From Lachnospiraceae bacterium (GTDB lineage: Bacteria > Bacillota > Clostridia > Lachnospirales > Lachnospiraceae), in NCBI GenBank assembly GCA_009774175.1, contig VSNG01000004.1, forward strand, positions 64,690 to 128,689: DNA of 64,000 bases, in the 5' to 3' direction. Made by a program: the position numbers and the translations under genes. The notes under the pieces were generated by a model. That model ran no database searches and was not told the DNA's origin. It worked only from the letters and a program-made list of their open reading frames with translations. Positions 16,640 to 24,321 of the stretch are shown one piece after another; the first letter of the stretch is position 1, and each line of letters begins with the position of its first letter.

Positions 16640-17899
16640 ATGAAGGAAACCGGGAAACTATTGGTGAAGGAAATTTTGATCGTGGCGGCTGCTGTCGTTT
16701 TGGGTGTGATGGCGCTTGCCGCGACTTATCTGGTGCCGCAGGGGAAAATGAAAGACAACGCATGGGAATCGGCTATTTTCATGCACAGGGAGGGATTGGG
16801 CTCCTTTATGTGGCCTACCATGAAAATTACCCAGCTTGACGGATATACGGACGGTCTGATGCTCAATACATCATATACGGAGAGCGACGACGGTATCCGG
16901 GATATTCTGCTGGACACCAAAGTAAAGGTGAGAGATATCAATCCTATGGAATCCTTTTACGAGGTGATTGCGCTGGAAAATAAGGATTACCAGATAGATA
17001 CATATGGAAGGTACTGGCACGGATATCAGATTATCTGGCGGCCGCTTCTGTGCTTCTTTCATTATGGGGAGATCAGGCAGATTAACATGGCGTTGCAGCT
17101 GGCTGTAGTGTTTTTCTTCCTGTATCTGTTGTTTCGGACTGGACATAAGGCCCTTATTGTTCCGTTTTTCGGGATGTATCTGTTTCTAACGCCCCTTGCC
17201 CTGTTCAGTTCCATGCAGTTTTCGCCCTGTTTTTACCTTATGATGGCGGCATCCATGACAGTGATTGGGTTTCATGATAATTTAAATGATACAAGGCGAA
17301 ATTGCCTGTTTTTGCTGACGGGCATTCTGACCGCGTATTTTGATCTGCTGACATATCCCTTTGTGACTCTTGCCATTCCGTTGATTACTTATCTGACAGT
17401 GGCTCCTGAGTGCAGAAAGAATTTGAAAAAATGTATCGGGGATATTGTATTCCATACCGCTTCCTGGGGCATTGGGTACGTGGGCATGTGGGGCGGAAAG
17501 TGGATTGTCGCATCTGTATTCACAGATGAAAATGTGATTATGGACGCAGTCAGTCAGGTGAAATTCCGAAGCGGCCATTATGAGAAGGGCCGTTCCTATC
17601 TCACTACTTTGTGGCTGAATTTTGACGCCTGCAATACGAGGGCGATCTGGGTTGTTTTGGCCTGCCTGGTTTTATACCTTCTGGTGCGGGCAGTCCTTCA
17701 CTACCGAAAGAGAGGAATGAAACCCCTTCCGGGAACGATAGCGATTCTTTTGGTGTCGCTTTATCCATTTCTCTGGTATTATCTCACCATGCATCATTCC
17801 AGCGATAATTCCTATTTTACCTGGAGGGAGTATTCGATCTGCGTGTATGGTATTTTGGCGGCGTTTGGGGTGAATGCGGGAATGTCGGAGAAAAGCTGA
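16640..17899 (+). CDS. Polytopic membrane protein of unknown function
   Basis: A 419-residue protein with a transmembrane helix at about 10-30, an extracytoplasmic stretch of about 110 residues (30-140), then some eight further hydrophobic segments to the C-terminus. A soluble first loop followed by many helices is reminiscent of GT-C type glycosyltransferases or polymer-handling membrane proteins, but the first loop lacks a clear Asp-Glu motif, so no function is assigned. ATG 16640 is chosen because AAAGGGAG lies 8 nt upstream. The gene stands alone between the TSUP gene and the ylxM promoter. Another membrane protein of possibly related type starts at 63494. Confidence 0.7.
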   Translation: MKETGKLLVKEILIVAAAVVLGVMALAATYLVPQGKMKDNAWESAIFMHREGLGSFMWPTMKITQLDGYTDGLMLNTSYTESDDGIRDILLDTKVKVRDINPMESFYEVIALENKDYQIDTYGRYWHGYQIIWRPLLCFFHYGEIRQINMALQLAVVFFFLYLLFRTGHKALIVPFFGMYLFLTPLALFSSMQFSPCFYLMMAASMTVIGFHDNLNDTRRNCLFLLTGILTAYFDLLTYPFVTLAIPLITYLTVAPECRKNLKKCIGDIVFHTASWGIGYVGMWGGKWIVASVFTDENVIMDAVSQVKFRSGHYEKGRSYLTTLWLNFDACNTRAIWVVLACLVLYLLVRAVLHYRKRGMKPLPGTIAILLVSLYPFLWYYLTMHHSSDNSYFTWREYSICVYGILAAFGVNAGMSEKS

Positions 17900-17938
17900 T
17901 GATGGATTGCATATGCCAAATCTGTCAAGAAAAAATAC

Positions 17939-17967
17939 TTGACACACATTCTCCTTTATTGTAAAAT
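17939..17967 (+). promoter_or_regulatory. Sigma-A promoter of the ylxM-ffh operon
   Basis: TTGACA (17939-17944), 17-bp spacer, TAAAAT (17962-17967). Start of transcription near 17974, giving a leader of roughly 105 nt. Confidence 0.8.
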
Positions 17968-17968
17968 G

Positions 17969-18026
17969 CAACAGTCGGCTGTTGTTCGCAGAGGGCAGCC
18001 GGCTGTTGTCTGTCTTATCCAGACAA
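17969..18026 (+). promoter_or_regulatory. Structured ylxM leader with repeated arms
   Basis: Three small hairpins in a row: CAACAG-TCGG-CTGTTG (17969-17984), CAGCCGGCTG (17996-18005) and TTGTCTG/CAGACAA (18006-18026). A 14-nt block is repeated with one mismatch (17972-17985 and 17996-18009), so the CAACAG arm could pair with either copy. This could be a simple regulatory switch or just a stabilised 5' end. Confidence 0.4.
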
Positions 18027-18080
18027 TCATTGTGCCGCATCATAAAGCGGAAACTTAAGCGGCGCAGAAAAGATAAAAAT

Positions 18081-18434
18081 ATGGAAAAGATCGTAGAACA
18101 GGGTTTATTGTATGACTTCTATGGAGAACTGCTGACAAAACATCAGCAGCGTATTTATGAGAGCGTCGTGTATGAGAACCTTTCCCTGGGAGAAATAGCC
18201 GAGGCGGAAGGCGTGAGCAGACAGGCAGTTCACGATATTGTGAAGCGCTGCGACAGGACGCTTTTGGGATATGAAGAGAAGCTTAAGCTGGTTGCCAGAT
18301 TTGCGAGCATCAAAGAGAAGATTTCACAGATTAATGAGCTGTCCGTCAGTTTTGAGAACGGAGAGCTGAAAGACCAGAGGCTTTACGGATCGCAGGTCAG
18401 AGACCTGTCCGATCAGATCATGCGGGAGTTATAA
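18081..18434 (+). CDS. ylxM: YlxM-like SRP-associated DNA-binding protein
   Basis: A 117-residue protein of the YlxM/p13 family: a sigma-factor region 4-like helix-turn-helix (LSLGEIAEAEGVSRQAVHDIVKRCDRTL, about 34-61) and a C-terminal coiled coil. In streptococci YlxM binds SRP and modulates its GTPase; otherwise the role is open. The start at ATG 18081 gives the family's MEKIVEQGLLYDFYGELL; the upstream extension is low in homology and overlaps the leader. The ribosome binding site is weak. It lies immediately before ffh, as in most Firmicutes. Confidence 0.9.
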   Translation: MEKIVEQGLLYDFYGELLTKHQQRIYESVVYENLSLGEIAEAEGVSRQAVHDIVKRCDRTLLGYEEKLKLVARFASIKEKISQINELSVSFENGELKDQRLYGSQVRDLSDQIMREL

Positions 18435-18480
18435 CTCCTTGTACCGGCATGTCGGTACAGGGGAGAAAGGCGTAGTACGG

Positions 18481-19848
18481 ATGGCGTTTGAGAGTCTGAC
18501 GGATAAACTGCAAAATGTTTTTAAAAATCTGAGAAGCAAGGGACGGCTTACCGAGGAGGATGTCAAAATCGCTTTGAAAGAGGTTAAGATGGCTCTTTTG
18601 GAGGCGGACGTCAACTTCAAGGTTGTTAGGCAGTTTGTTAAGTCCGTGGAGGAACGTGCGGTCGGAAGCGATGTGTTAAACGGCTTAAACCCCGGTCAGA
18701 TGGTCATTAAGATTGTCAACGAGGAAATGGTTTCCCTGATGGGATCCGAGACTACCGAGATCCAGATGCAGCCGGGTAAGTCCATTACGGTGATCATGAT
18801 GTGCGGCCTGCAGGGTGCAGGTAAGACCACCACAACGGCAAAGATCGCGGGAAAGCTGAAGCTGAAAGGGAAGAAACCGCTGCTTGTGGCGTGCGACGTA
18901 TACCGTCCGGCAGCCATCAAACAGTTACAGATCAACGGGGAGAAGCAGCAGGTGGATGTGTTTTCCATGGGGGAGAATCACAAACCGGCTGATATCGCCT
19001 CTGCCGCGTTGGAACATGCCAGAAAGAACGGCCATAACGTAGTGATTTTAGATACGGCGGGCCGTCTGCATATAGATGAAGAGATGATGGCGGAGCTGGT
19101 GGACATCAAGGACAGCGTGGAAGTGCATCAGACGCTTCTGGTGGTGGACGCCATGACCGGTCAGGATGCCGTCAATGTAGCGAAGGACTTTGACGAGAAA
19201 GTTGGAATAGACGGTGTGATTCTCTCCAAGATGGACGGCGATTCCAGAGGCGGCGCGGCGCTTTCCATTAAGGCTGTGACGGGAAAGCCGATTCTCTATA
19301 TCGGTATGGGCGAAAAGCTTTCCGATCTGGAGCAGTTTTATCCGGATCGTATGGCTAATCGGATTCTGGGGATGGGCGATGTACTGACCCTGATAGAGAA
19401 AGCCCAGCAGAATCTTGATCTGGATGAAGAGAAGGAAAAAGAGATGGCTGCCCGGATGAAAAAGGGCAAGTTTGATTTCGAGGATTACCTCGAAAGCATG
19501 AAGCAGATGCGCAACATGGGCGGCCTTTCAGGAATACTCAGTATGCTGCCCGGGATGGGTAAGCAGATGGCGGATATCGAGTCCGCCGTAGACGAAAAGC
19601 AGCTGGCCCGCATGGAGGCAATTGTGCTTAGCATGACGCCACAGGAGCGGCAGAATCCCAAGCTCTTAAATCCCAGCCGGAAAGGCCGGATTGCCAAAGG
19701 AGCCGGGGTGGATATCGCGGTGGTCAATCGGTTTGTCAAGCAGTTTGAGCAGTCCCAGAAAATGATGAAGCAGCTCCCCGGTATGATGGGCGGCAAGAAG
19801 GGCCGCGGCATGTTCGGCGGTATGGGCGGTATGAAATTCCCATTTTAG
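18481..19848 (+). CDS. ffh: Signal recognition particle protein Ffh
   Basis: A 455-residue SRP GTPase that recognises signal sequences of nascent membrane and secreted proteins. N domain at about 1-95; G1 GLQGAGKTTT at 109-118; then DVYRPAA, DTAGR and SKMDG motifs; and a C-terminal methionine-rich M domain (about 300-455) with MLPGMG and a tail of Gly-Met repeats. ATG 18481 is used because the protein then starts MAFESLTDKLQ as in relatives. It follows ylxM by 46 bp and precedes rpsP, an order conserved in Firmicutes. The 4.5S-like SRP RNA gene was not seen in this window. Confidence 0.97.
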   Translation: MAFESLTDKLQNVFKNLRSKGRLTEEDVKIALKEVKMALLEADVNFKVVRQFVKSVEERAVGSDVLNGLNPGQMVIKIVNEEMVSLMGSETTEIQMQPGKSITVIMMCGLQGAGKTTTTAKIAGKLKLKGKKPLLVACDVYRPAAIKQLQINGEKQQVDVFSMGENHKPADIASAALEHARKNGHNVVILDTAGRLHIDEEMMAELVDIKDSVEVHQTLLVVDAMTGQDAVNVAKDFDEKVGIDGVILSKMDGDSRGGAALSIKAVTGKPILYIGMGEKLSDLEQFYPDRMANRILGMGDVLTLIEKAQQNLDLDEEKEKEMAARMKKGKFDFEDYLESMKQMRNMGGLSGILSMLPGMGKQMADIESAVDEKQLARMEAIVLSMTPQERQNPKLLNPSRKGRIAKGAGVDIAVVNRFVKQFEQSQKMMKQLPGMMGGKKGRGMFGGMGGMKFPF

Positions 19849-19890
19849 GGTTTCAAAATAAAAACAATTTTACAATGGAGGCAAAGAAAA

Positions 19891-20136
19891 ATGGCAGTTA
19901 AGATCAGATTAAGAAGAATGGGACAGAAGAAGCATCCTTTTTACAGGATTGTAGTGGCGGATTCCAGATCCCCCAGAGACGGCAGATGTATTGCGGAGAT
20001 CGGCACATATGATCCCAATACCGACCCCAGCACCTACAAGGTAAACGAGGAGGAAGCAAAGAAGTGGCTTGCCAACGGTGCACAGCCCACTGAGATTGTA
20101 AGCCGTATCTTTAAGACGGTAGGCGTGACAAAGTAA
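19891..20136 (+). CDS. rpsP: 30S ribosomal protein S16
   Basis: An 81-residue protein starting [26 protein letters not shown], the S16 signature. It is a structural and assembly protein of the small subunit. Length is normal. A GGAGG site lies before the ATG. It sits between ffh and the KH protein gene, the standard order, and is probably co-transcribed with both. Confidence 0.97.
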   Translation: MAVKIRLRRMGQKKHPFYRIVVADSRSPRDGRCIAEIGTYDPNTDPSTYKVNEEEAKKWLANGAQPTEIVSRIFKTVGVTK

Positions 20137-20167
20137 GAGGGTTTCAGATCGCTTTTGGAGGTGGACT

Positions 20168-20395
20168 ATGAAAGAATTGGTTGAAGTAATCGCAAAAGCT
20201 CTTGTTGAAAACCCGGATGAAGTGGTAGTGACGCAGAAGGAGGAAGGTAAGAATATTACCGTTGAGCTTCATGTGGCTCCCTCTGATATGGGCAAGGTTA
20301 TCGGCAAACAGGGGCGTATTGCGAAAGCGATCCGCTCGGTTGTCAAGGCAGCGTCTTCTAAGGATAATAAGAGAGTGGATGTAGAGATCATCTGA
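20168..20395 (+). CDS. khpA: KH-domain RNA-binding protein KhpA (YlqC)
   Basis: A 75-residue single KH-domain protein with the GKVIGKQGRIAKAIRSVVKAA loop (GxxG motif GKQG) that contacts RNA. In streptococci and lactobacilli KhpA works with KhpB/EloR in cell elongation and as a small-RNA chaperone. The position between rpsP and rimM is the usual one. GGAGGTGG precedes the ATG, and a terminator follows the stop by 9 bp, separating it from rimM. Confidence 0.95.
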   Translation: MKELVEVIAKALVENPDEVVVTQKEEGKNITVELHVAPSDMGKVIGKQGRIAKAIRSVVKAASSKDNKRVDVEII

Positions 20396-20404
20396 CGGAT
20401 TTGG

Positions 20405-20430
20405 CCCCACGGATTCCTCTGTGGGGTCTT
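20405..20430 (+). terminator. Intrinsic terminator after khpA
   Basis: CCCCAC (20405-20410) pairs with GTGGGG (20421-20426) around a 10-nt loop; TCTTTCTT follows. Splits the ylxM-khpA part from rimM-trmD. Confidence 0.65.
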
Positions 20431-20480
20431 TCTTATTTCATAGGAATGCGAAGCATTACGAGCCTGCTTATACGGATAGA

Positions 20481-20561
20481 GCCGGAAACCGGCAAAGTCA
20501 GGCTGCATGTTTGCAGGAGGGAGTGACTCCGCCGGAAGCCGGCAAAGTAAAACAGGGAGTG
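20481..20561 (+). repeat. Direct repeat in the rimM leader
   Basis: An 18-nt block (GCCGGAARCCGGCAAAGT) occurs at 20481-20498 and 20531-20548 with one mismatch, each followed by a GGGAGTG block (20519-20525, 20555-20561). Each copy contains a short CCGG..CCGG inverted repeat. The second GGGAG serves as the rimM ribosome binding site; the first looks like a duplicated copy of it. Confidence 0.5.
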
Positions 20562-20568
20562 TGAGATT

Positions 20569-21093
20569 TTGAAAACAGACAACAAAAAGAATGATGAGCT
20601 GCAGGTGGGCGTGATTACCCAGACCCACGGGATTCGCGGGGAAGTCAAGGTATTTCCAACGACAGACGATGCGAACCGATTTAAAAAGCTTAAGGAAGTG
20701 ACGTTGGATACCGGCAGAGAACGGATTTCCATGGAAATCGAGGGCGTCAAGTTTTTTAAGCAGTTTGTGATTGTAAAGTTTAAAGGATATGATTCCATAA
20801 ACGACGTGGAGAAATATAAGCAGGGAAAGCTTATGGTGACGCGGGATAAGGCAGTTAAGTTACAAAAGGATGAGTATTTTGTCGCCGATCTGATCGGGGC
20901 GCTTGTTGTGACCGAGGAGGGAGAAGTTCTCGGTACCCTTAAGGACGTTATGGCCACAGGCGCAAACGACGTGTATGTGGTGAGCAGGGAGGATGGCACG
21001 GAGGCGCTGCTTCCGGCGATTAGGGACTGCATAAAAACAGTGGATATGGAGCAGAAAAAAATTACCGTGCATATTATGGACGGGTTGTTATAA
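20569..21093 (+). CDS. rimM: Ribosome maturation factor RimM
   Basis: A 174-residue 30S assembly factor that binds S19 and aids processing of the 16S 3' domain. N-terminal RimM barrel begins LQVGVITQTHGIRGEVKVFPTTD; the C-terminal PRC-barrel-like domain contains YFVADLIGALVVTEEGEVLGTL and ends LLPAIRDCIKTVDMEQKKITVHIMDGLL. The start appears to be TTG 20569, with GGGAGTG 9-14 nt upstream; no ATG or GTG before the conserved region is in frame with a better site. trmD follows, the standard pairing. Confidence 0.93.
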   Translation: MKTDNKKNDELQVGVITQTHGIRGEVKVFPTTDDANRFKKLKEVTLDTGRERISMEIEGVKFFKQFVIVKFKGYDSINDVEKYKQGKLMVTRDKAVKLQKDEYFVADLIGALVVTEEGEVLGTLKDVMATGANDVYVVSREDGTEALLPAIRDCIKTVDMEQKKITVHIMDGLL

Positions 21094-21196
21094 TGTAGCA
21101 GCTTGCCCGGAACGGATTGCCCGGGCCGGCGGTGGCTGCAAAAACTGACAGGTGAATGAGGGCCTGACGGAATCGAAGCGAGGGCAGGGATATATC

Positions 21197-21913
21197 ATGT
21201 TGAACTTTCATATATTAACGCTCTTTCCCGAAATGGTCATGCAGGGACTGCATACCAGTATTCTCGGCAGGGCGGCTAAAGGCGGTTATATTTCCATGGA
21301 AGCGGTCAATATCAGGGATTATACTTTGGACAAGCATGGAAAGGTGGACGATTACACTTACGGAGGCGGCGCAGGAATGCTGATGCAGGCCCAGCCGGTT
21401 TATGACGCGTATCAGGCCATTGCCGCGCGGATCGGACAGGAACGGGCCAGACGCGTCATTTATGTAACGCCCCAGGGCAAGACATTTAATCAGGAGATGG
21501 CACAGGAGATGGCGCAGGAGAGCGATTTAATCTTTCTCTGCGGGCACTATGAGGGAATCGACGAGAGAGTGCTTGAGGAGATTGTGACGGACGAGGTTTC
21601 CATCGGTGATTATGTGCTGACCGGCGGGGAGCTTCCCGCCATGGTGATGATCGACGCTATCGCAAGGCTGGTGCCCGGCGTTCTTCATAACGGGGAGTCG
21701 GCGCAGACCGAGTCGTTCGGCGACGGCCTTTTGGAGTACCCCCAGTATTCCCGGCCGGAGAGCTGGCATGGGAAAAAAGTGCCGGAGGTTCTGCTTTCAG
21801 GCGATCATGCGAAGGTGGACGCCTGGCGGTTGGAGCAGTCCCTTTTGCGAACGAAAGAACGCAGGCCGGATCTGTATGAAAAGTATCAAAATAGCAAAAC
21901 CACAAGATGTTGA
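21197..21913 (+). CDS. trmD: tRNA (guanine-37-N1)-methyltransferase TrmD
   Basis: A 238-residue SPOUT enzyme that methylates G37 of tRNAs reading CNN-type codons and prevents +1 frameshifting. It starts MLNFHILTLFPEM and carries DDYTYGGGAGMLM, FLCGHYEGIDERV and the SAM-binding knot segment SIGDYVLTGGELPAM. ATG 21197 has AGGGCAGGG upstream; the longer ATG 21152 start would add an unrelated extension. A tract of nine G follows the stop by seven bases. rplS, usually next, is separated here by an inserted secreted-protein gene. Confidence 0.96.
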   Translation: MLNFHILTLFPEMVMQGLHTSILGRAAKGGYISMEAVNIRDYTLDKHGKVDDYTYGGGAGMLMQAQPVYDAYQAIAARIGQERARRVIYVTPQGKTFNQEMAQEMAQESDLIFLCGHYEGIDERVLEEIVTDEVSIGDYVLTGGELPAMVMIDAIARLVPGVLHNGESAQTESFGDGLLEYPQYSRPESWHGKKVPEVLLSGDHAKVDAWRLEQSLLRTKERRPDLYEKYQNSKTTRC

Positions 21914-21920
21914 AATTCTC

Positions 21921-21929
21921 GGGGGGGGG
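21921..21929. repeat. Homopolymer tract of nine G
   Basis: Nine consecutive G lie between the trmD stop and the next promoter. It is outside any open frame, so a length change would not switch a protein on or off directly. It lies about 40 bp before a -35 box. Confidence 0.6.
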
Positions 21930-21968
21930 TATCAACATATTGTAGTTTAAAAATAATCTGAAAAACGT

Positions 21969-21997
21969 TTGAAAAAGCATGACGCCTACTGTATAAT
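21969..21997 (+). promoter_or_regulatory. Sigma-A promoter of the secreted protein gene
   Basis: TTGAAA (21969-21974), 17-bp spacer, TATAAT (21992-21997), about 100 bp before ATG 22101. Confidence 0.75.
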
Positions 21998-22100
21998 ATA
22001 TAACATAAAGCATTATCCACACTTAATATTTAACATCATGAAAAGGGATAACGGCGGGAGAAGAAACGGCACGAGAATCCCTGTAAGGAGGAGAAGGACA

Positions 22101-22973
22101 ATGAGAACAGTGAGAAGATTGCTTGGTTTTGTGTTGGCAGTAGGTTTGATGGTATCGGCGATGTCGGTATTTGCGAGTGGTGCGGATTATAGTTATACTG
22201 ATGCATCTGGTATGACTATACAGGAAGTGATGGGCTATGATTATAGTCAGGGTGGTCTTATATATGGTGGAGAGTATAGAGGTTTGTATGTGCCAACAAA
22301 CAAAGATGCCATATGGATGAATATGAATGATGGTGAAGATACCTATATTTACAGTTATCGGTTTGACGGTAAGAATTGGGTACATGTGACTACAGGGGAA
22401 GTATATAGTGGCGCTGGTCTCGTAAGCTCCGGCGGCTCAACCAAGAAAGCCAAAGGTCCCCGCGTTCTCTCCGATCAGGAGGTTCTCGAAATCAAACAGC
22501 GCGCAGAAGCGGAAGCAGTACAGCACGCGGCCAGCGAAGAGGGATTTGCTGATATAGGCGATATGTACAGAGCGGCTGAGAACAATATGTCCGCAGGTGA
22601 GTTCTACAATAATGCAGTTGTAAGCACACCCGGCATTGAGAATGCAGTAACAGTAGGTCAGGGCGGCAATCTGATCGTGGACGGACAGGTGACAAATATG
22701 TCCGCAACCATCACGAAAGTAACCAATCGCGCTTATGTGGATTCCGTTCGTATTGAGCAGGAGGGAAGAGTCCTGAATGTAGTGGACGTAAGCTACCCTG
22801 CAGTGAATGCCACCATCAACTTCTATATGCCCGGCATAACAGGGGAAGAAGATATCGTGGCATTGCAGTACAATGCAGGCACATGGGTAAACATCGAAGT
22901 GGCGGAAATCAGAGCGGATCATGTTACCCTGAACATGACGGGCAACGGCGTAGTTGCTTTCATCGCGAAGTAA
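22101..22973 (+). CDS. Secreted protein of unknown function
   Basis: A 290-residue protein with a classical signal peptide (MRTVRRLLGFVLAVGLMVSAMSVFAS, cleavage near 26). The mature part begins with a Tyr/Gly/Asp-rich region to about residue 108, then a Ser/Gly/Lys linker, then an Ala/Glu-rich helical segment and a C-terminal beta-rich domain (about 190-290; blocks VTNMSATITKVTN, YVDSVRIEQEG, INFYMPG). No family is recognised. The first 300 bases of the mature region use T/A-ending codons far more than the rest, hinting at a mosaic origin. A degenerate copy of the C-terminal domain is present at 51678-51899. ATG 22101 follows AAGGAGG. The gene interrupts the usual trmD-rplS order and has its own promoter and terminator, so it is an insertion. 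Confidence 0.75.
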   Translation: MRTVRRLLGFVLAVGLMVSAMSVFASGADYSYTDASGMTIQEVMGYDYSQGGLIYGGEYRGLYVPTNKDAIWMNMNDGEDTYIYSYRFDGKNWVHVTTGEVYSGAGLVSSGGSTKKAKGPRVLSDQEVLEIKQRAEAEAVQHAASEEGFADIGDMYRAAENNMSAGEFYNNAVVSTPGIENAVTVGQGGNLIVDGQVTNMSATITKVTNRAYVDSVRIEQEGRVLNVVDVSYPAVNATINFYMPGITGEEDIVALQYNAGTWVNIEVAEIRADHVTLNMTGNGVVAFIAK

Positions 22974-23026
22974 GCTGACGATGGTTTAGAAAGAGTATGA
23001 AGAATAAGTGATATGAGTGTGGGCTG

Positions 23027-23068
23027 ACCACTGCCGTGCGGGTCTTTATGACAGCGGCAGTGGTTTTG
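23027..23068 (+). terminator. Intrinsic terminator after the secreted protein gene
   Basis: A 10-bp perfect stem (ACCACTGCCG 23027-23036 / CGGCAGTGGT 23055-23064) with an 18-nt loop, then TTTTGAT. Confidence 0.75.
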
Positions 23069-23103
23069 ATATATTACAGGTTTACCAATATTACAAAAAT
23101 CCC

Positions 23104-23185
23104 TTGCATTTCCCCGTGCAATATGATAAGTTATTACTGTTGTGAAGAAGGATGGTCCTCTGCTACAGACGTACTAAGAACATCC
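23104..23185 (+). promoter_or_regulatory. Candidate rplS leader structure
   Basis: The 140 nt before rplS hold no gene. TTGCA/TGCAA (23104-23121) and GGATG/CATCC (23150-23185) can pair, the second enclosing a smaller GTC/GAC stem just before the ribosome binding site. Ribosomal protein L19 genes of low-GC Gram-positives are known to have autoregulatory leaders; whether this is one cannot be decided by eye. Confidence 0.25.
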
Positions 23186-23207
23186 GGAGCATATCAGGAG
23201 GAGAACA

Positions 23208-23555
23208 ATGAACGATATTATCAGAGAAATTGAAGCGGCACAGTTAAAAGAAAGCGTTGATGATTTTAATGTCGGCGATACCGTTAAGGTATACGGCAAG
23301 ATCAAGGAGGGGAACCGCGAGAGAATTCAGGTGTTTGAAGGCACTGTTTTAAAGATTCAGGGCGGCGGTAACAGAACTACTTTTACGGTGCGTAAGGTGT
23401 CTAACGGTGTTGGCGTTGAGAAGACATGGCCTTTACATTCCCCTAACGTGGAGAAGGTTGAAGTGGTAAGACGCGGTAAGGTAAGACGTGCAAAACTGAA
23501 TTACTTAAGAGACCGTGTGGGCAAGAAGGCGAAGGTAAAAGAGCTGGTGAAATAA
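23208..23555 (+). CDS. rplS: 50S ribosomal protein L19
   Basis: A 115-residue protein with the L19 pattern: an N-terminal helix, then [28 protein letters not shown], and [48 protein letters not shown]. It lies at the 30S-50S interface. GGAGGAGAACA precedes the ATG. A terminator follows 14 bp after the stop. Confidence 0.97.
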   Translation: MNDIIREIEAAQLKESVDDFNVGDTVKVYGKIKEGNRERIQVFEGTVLKIQGGGNRTTFTVRKVSNGVGVEKTWPLHSPNVEKVEVVRRGKVRRAKLNYLRDRVGKKAKVKELVK

Positions 23556-23569
23556 GAGAGAAATTTGGG

Positions 23570-23603
23570 ACAGATACCTCAAAACAGCGAGGTATCTGTT
23601 TTT
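23570..23603 (+). terminator. Intrinsic terminator of rplS
   Basis: An 11-bp perfect stem (ACAGATACCTC 23570-23580 / GAGGTATCTGT 23589-23599) with an 8-nt loop and five T. Confidence 0.9.
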
Positions 23604-23616
23604 CTGTGTCAGAAAT

Positions 23617-23645
23617 TTGCTTTTGCCTTTCGATATTGCTATAAT
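23617..23645 (+). promoter_or_regulatory. Promoter of the signal peptidase-rbgA run
   Basis: TTGCTT (23617-23622), 17-bp spacer, TATAAT (23640-23645), about 50 bp before the GTG start at 23696. Confidence 0.6.
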
Positions 23646-23695
23646 AGATGCGGCAGCATTGTGAGGGTGCGAAACTACTGTAAGAGGAAGAGACT

Positions 23696-24280
23696 GTGGC
23701 AAGAAGAAAAGGACTTACTTTCTATCAGAAGAAAAAAAAGCTTGATCCAAGACTGCTAAAGGATATAATGGAGCTGCTTGTGGGAGGCGCGGTTGCCGTT
23801 TTTCTGGCCTTTGTTCTTGTGTTTTCCATCGGGATGCGCACCAGCGTAATCGGGGATTCCATGGAACCTTCCCTGCACAATGGGCAGGAGATTTTAATGA
23901 ACCGTATCCTTTACAGGATATCCATGCCCAAGCGCGGCGACGTAATTGTCTTTTTACCCAATGGCAATCAGAATACACACTTTTACGTGAAGCGTGTGGT
24001 GGGCCTGCCGGGAGAGACGGTGCAGATCAGGGAAGGCAATGTATACATAGATGGAGTGCTTTTGGCGGAGAATGAGCTTTTTGACAAAATTGCCGATCCG
24101 GGTATTGCACAGAGCGAACTGCTTCTGGGCAGCGACGAGTTCTTTGTGCTGGGGGACAACCGCAACAGCAGCGAAGACAGCCGTTCCGGCAATATCGGCG
24201 CGGTAAAGAAAGACAGCATTATCGGCAAGGCATGGTTTCACATGGCGGCGCAGGGAGATTCCATGGGCATGATTGAATAG
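23696..24280 (+). CDS. lepB: Signal peptidase I (first copy)
   Basis: A 194-residue type I signal peptidase: basic N-terminus, one transmembrane helix (about 24-46), then the catalytic domain outside. The Ser nucleophile lies in IGDSMEPSL, the Lys in YVKRVVGLPGE, and the C-terminal box is VLGDNRNSSEDSRSGNIG. It removes signal peptides from exported proteins. The start is GTG 23696 with AGAGGAAG upstream. rbgA and a second signal peptidase gene follow, so two paralogous peptidases flank one GTPase gene. The short insertion after helix 1 and the divergence between copies suggest different substrate preference (inference). Confidence 0.95.
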   Translation: MARRKGLTFYQKKKKLDPRLLKDIMELLVGGAVAVFLAFVLVFSIGMRTSVIGDSMEPSLHNGQEILMNRILYRISMPKRGDVIVFLPNGNQNTHFYVKRVVGLPGETVQIREGNVYIDGVLLAENELFDKIADPGIAQSELLLGSDEFFVLGDNRNSSEDSRSGNIGAVKKDSIIGKAWFHMAAQGDSMGMIE

Positions 24281-24321
24281 ACCGTTTCAGAAAAAGAGGC
24301 CGCTAAGGCGTGGAGGTAGCT

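Noticed and set aside
23036..23233. 65-codon frame before rplS
   Set aside because: It covers the terminator and the rplS leader and ends inside rplS in another frame; no homology.
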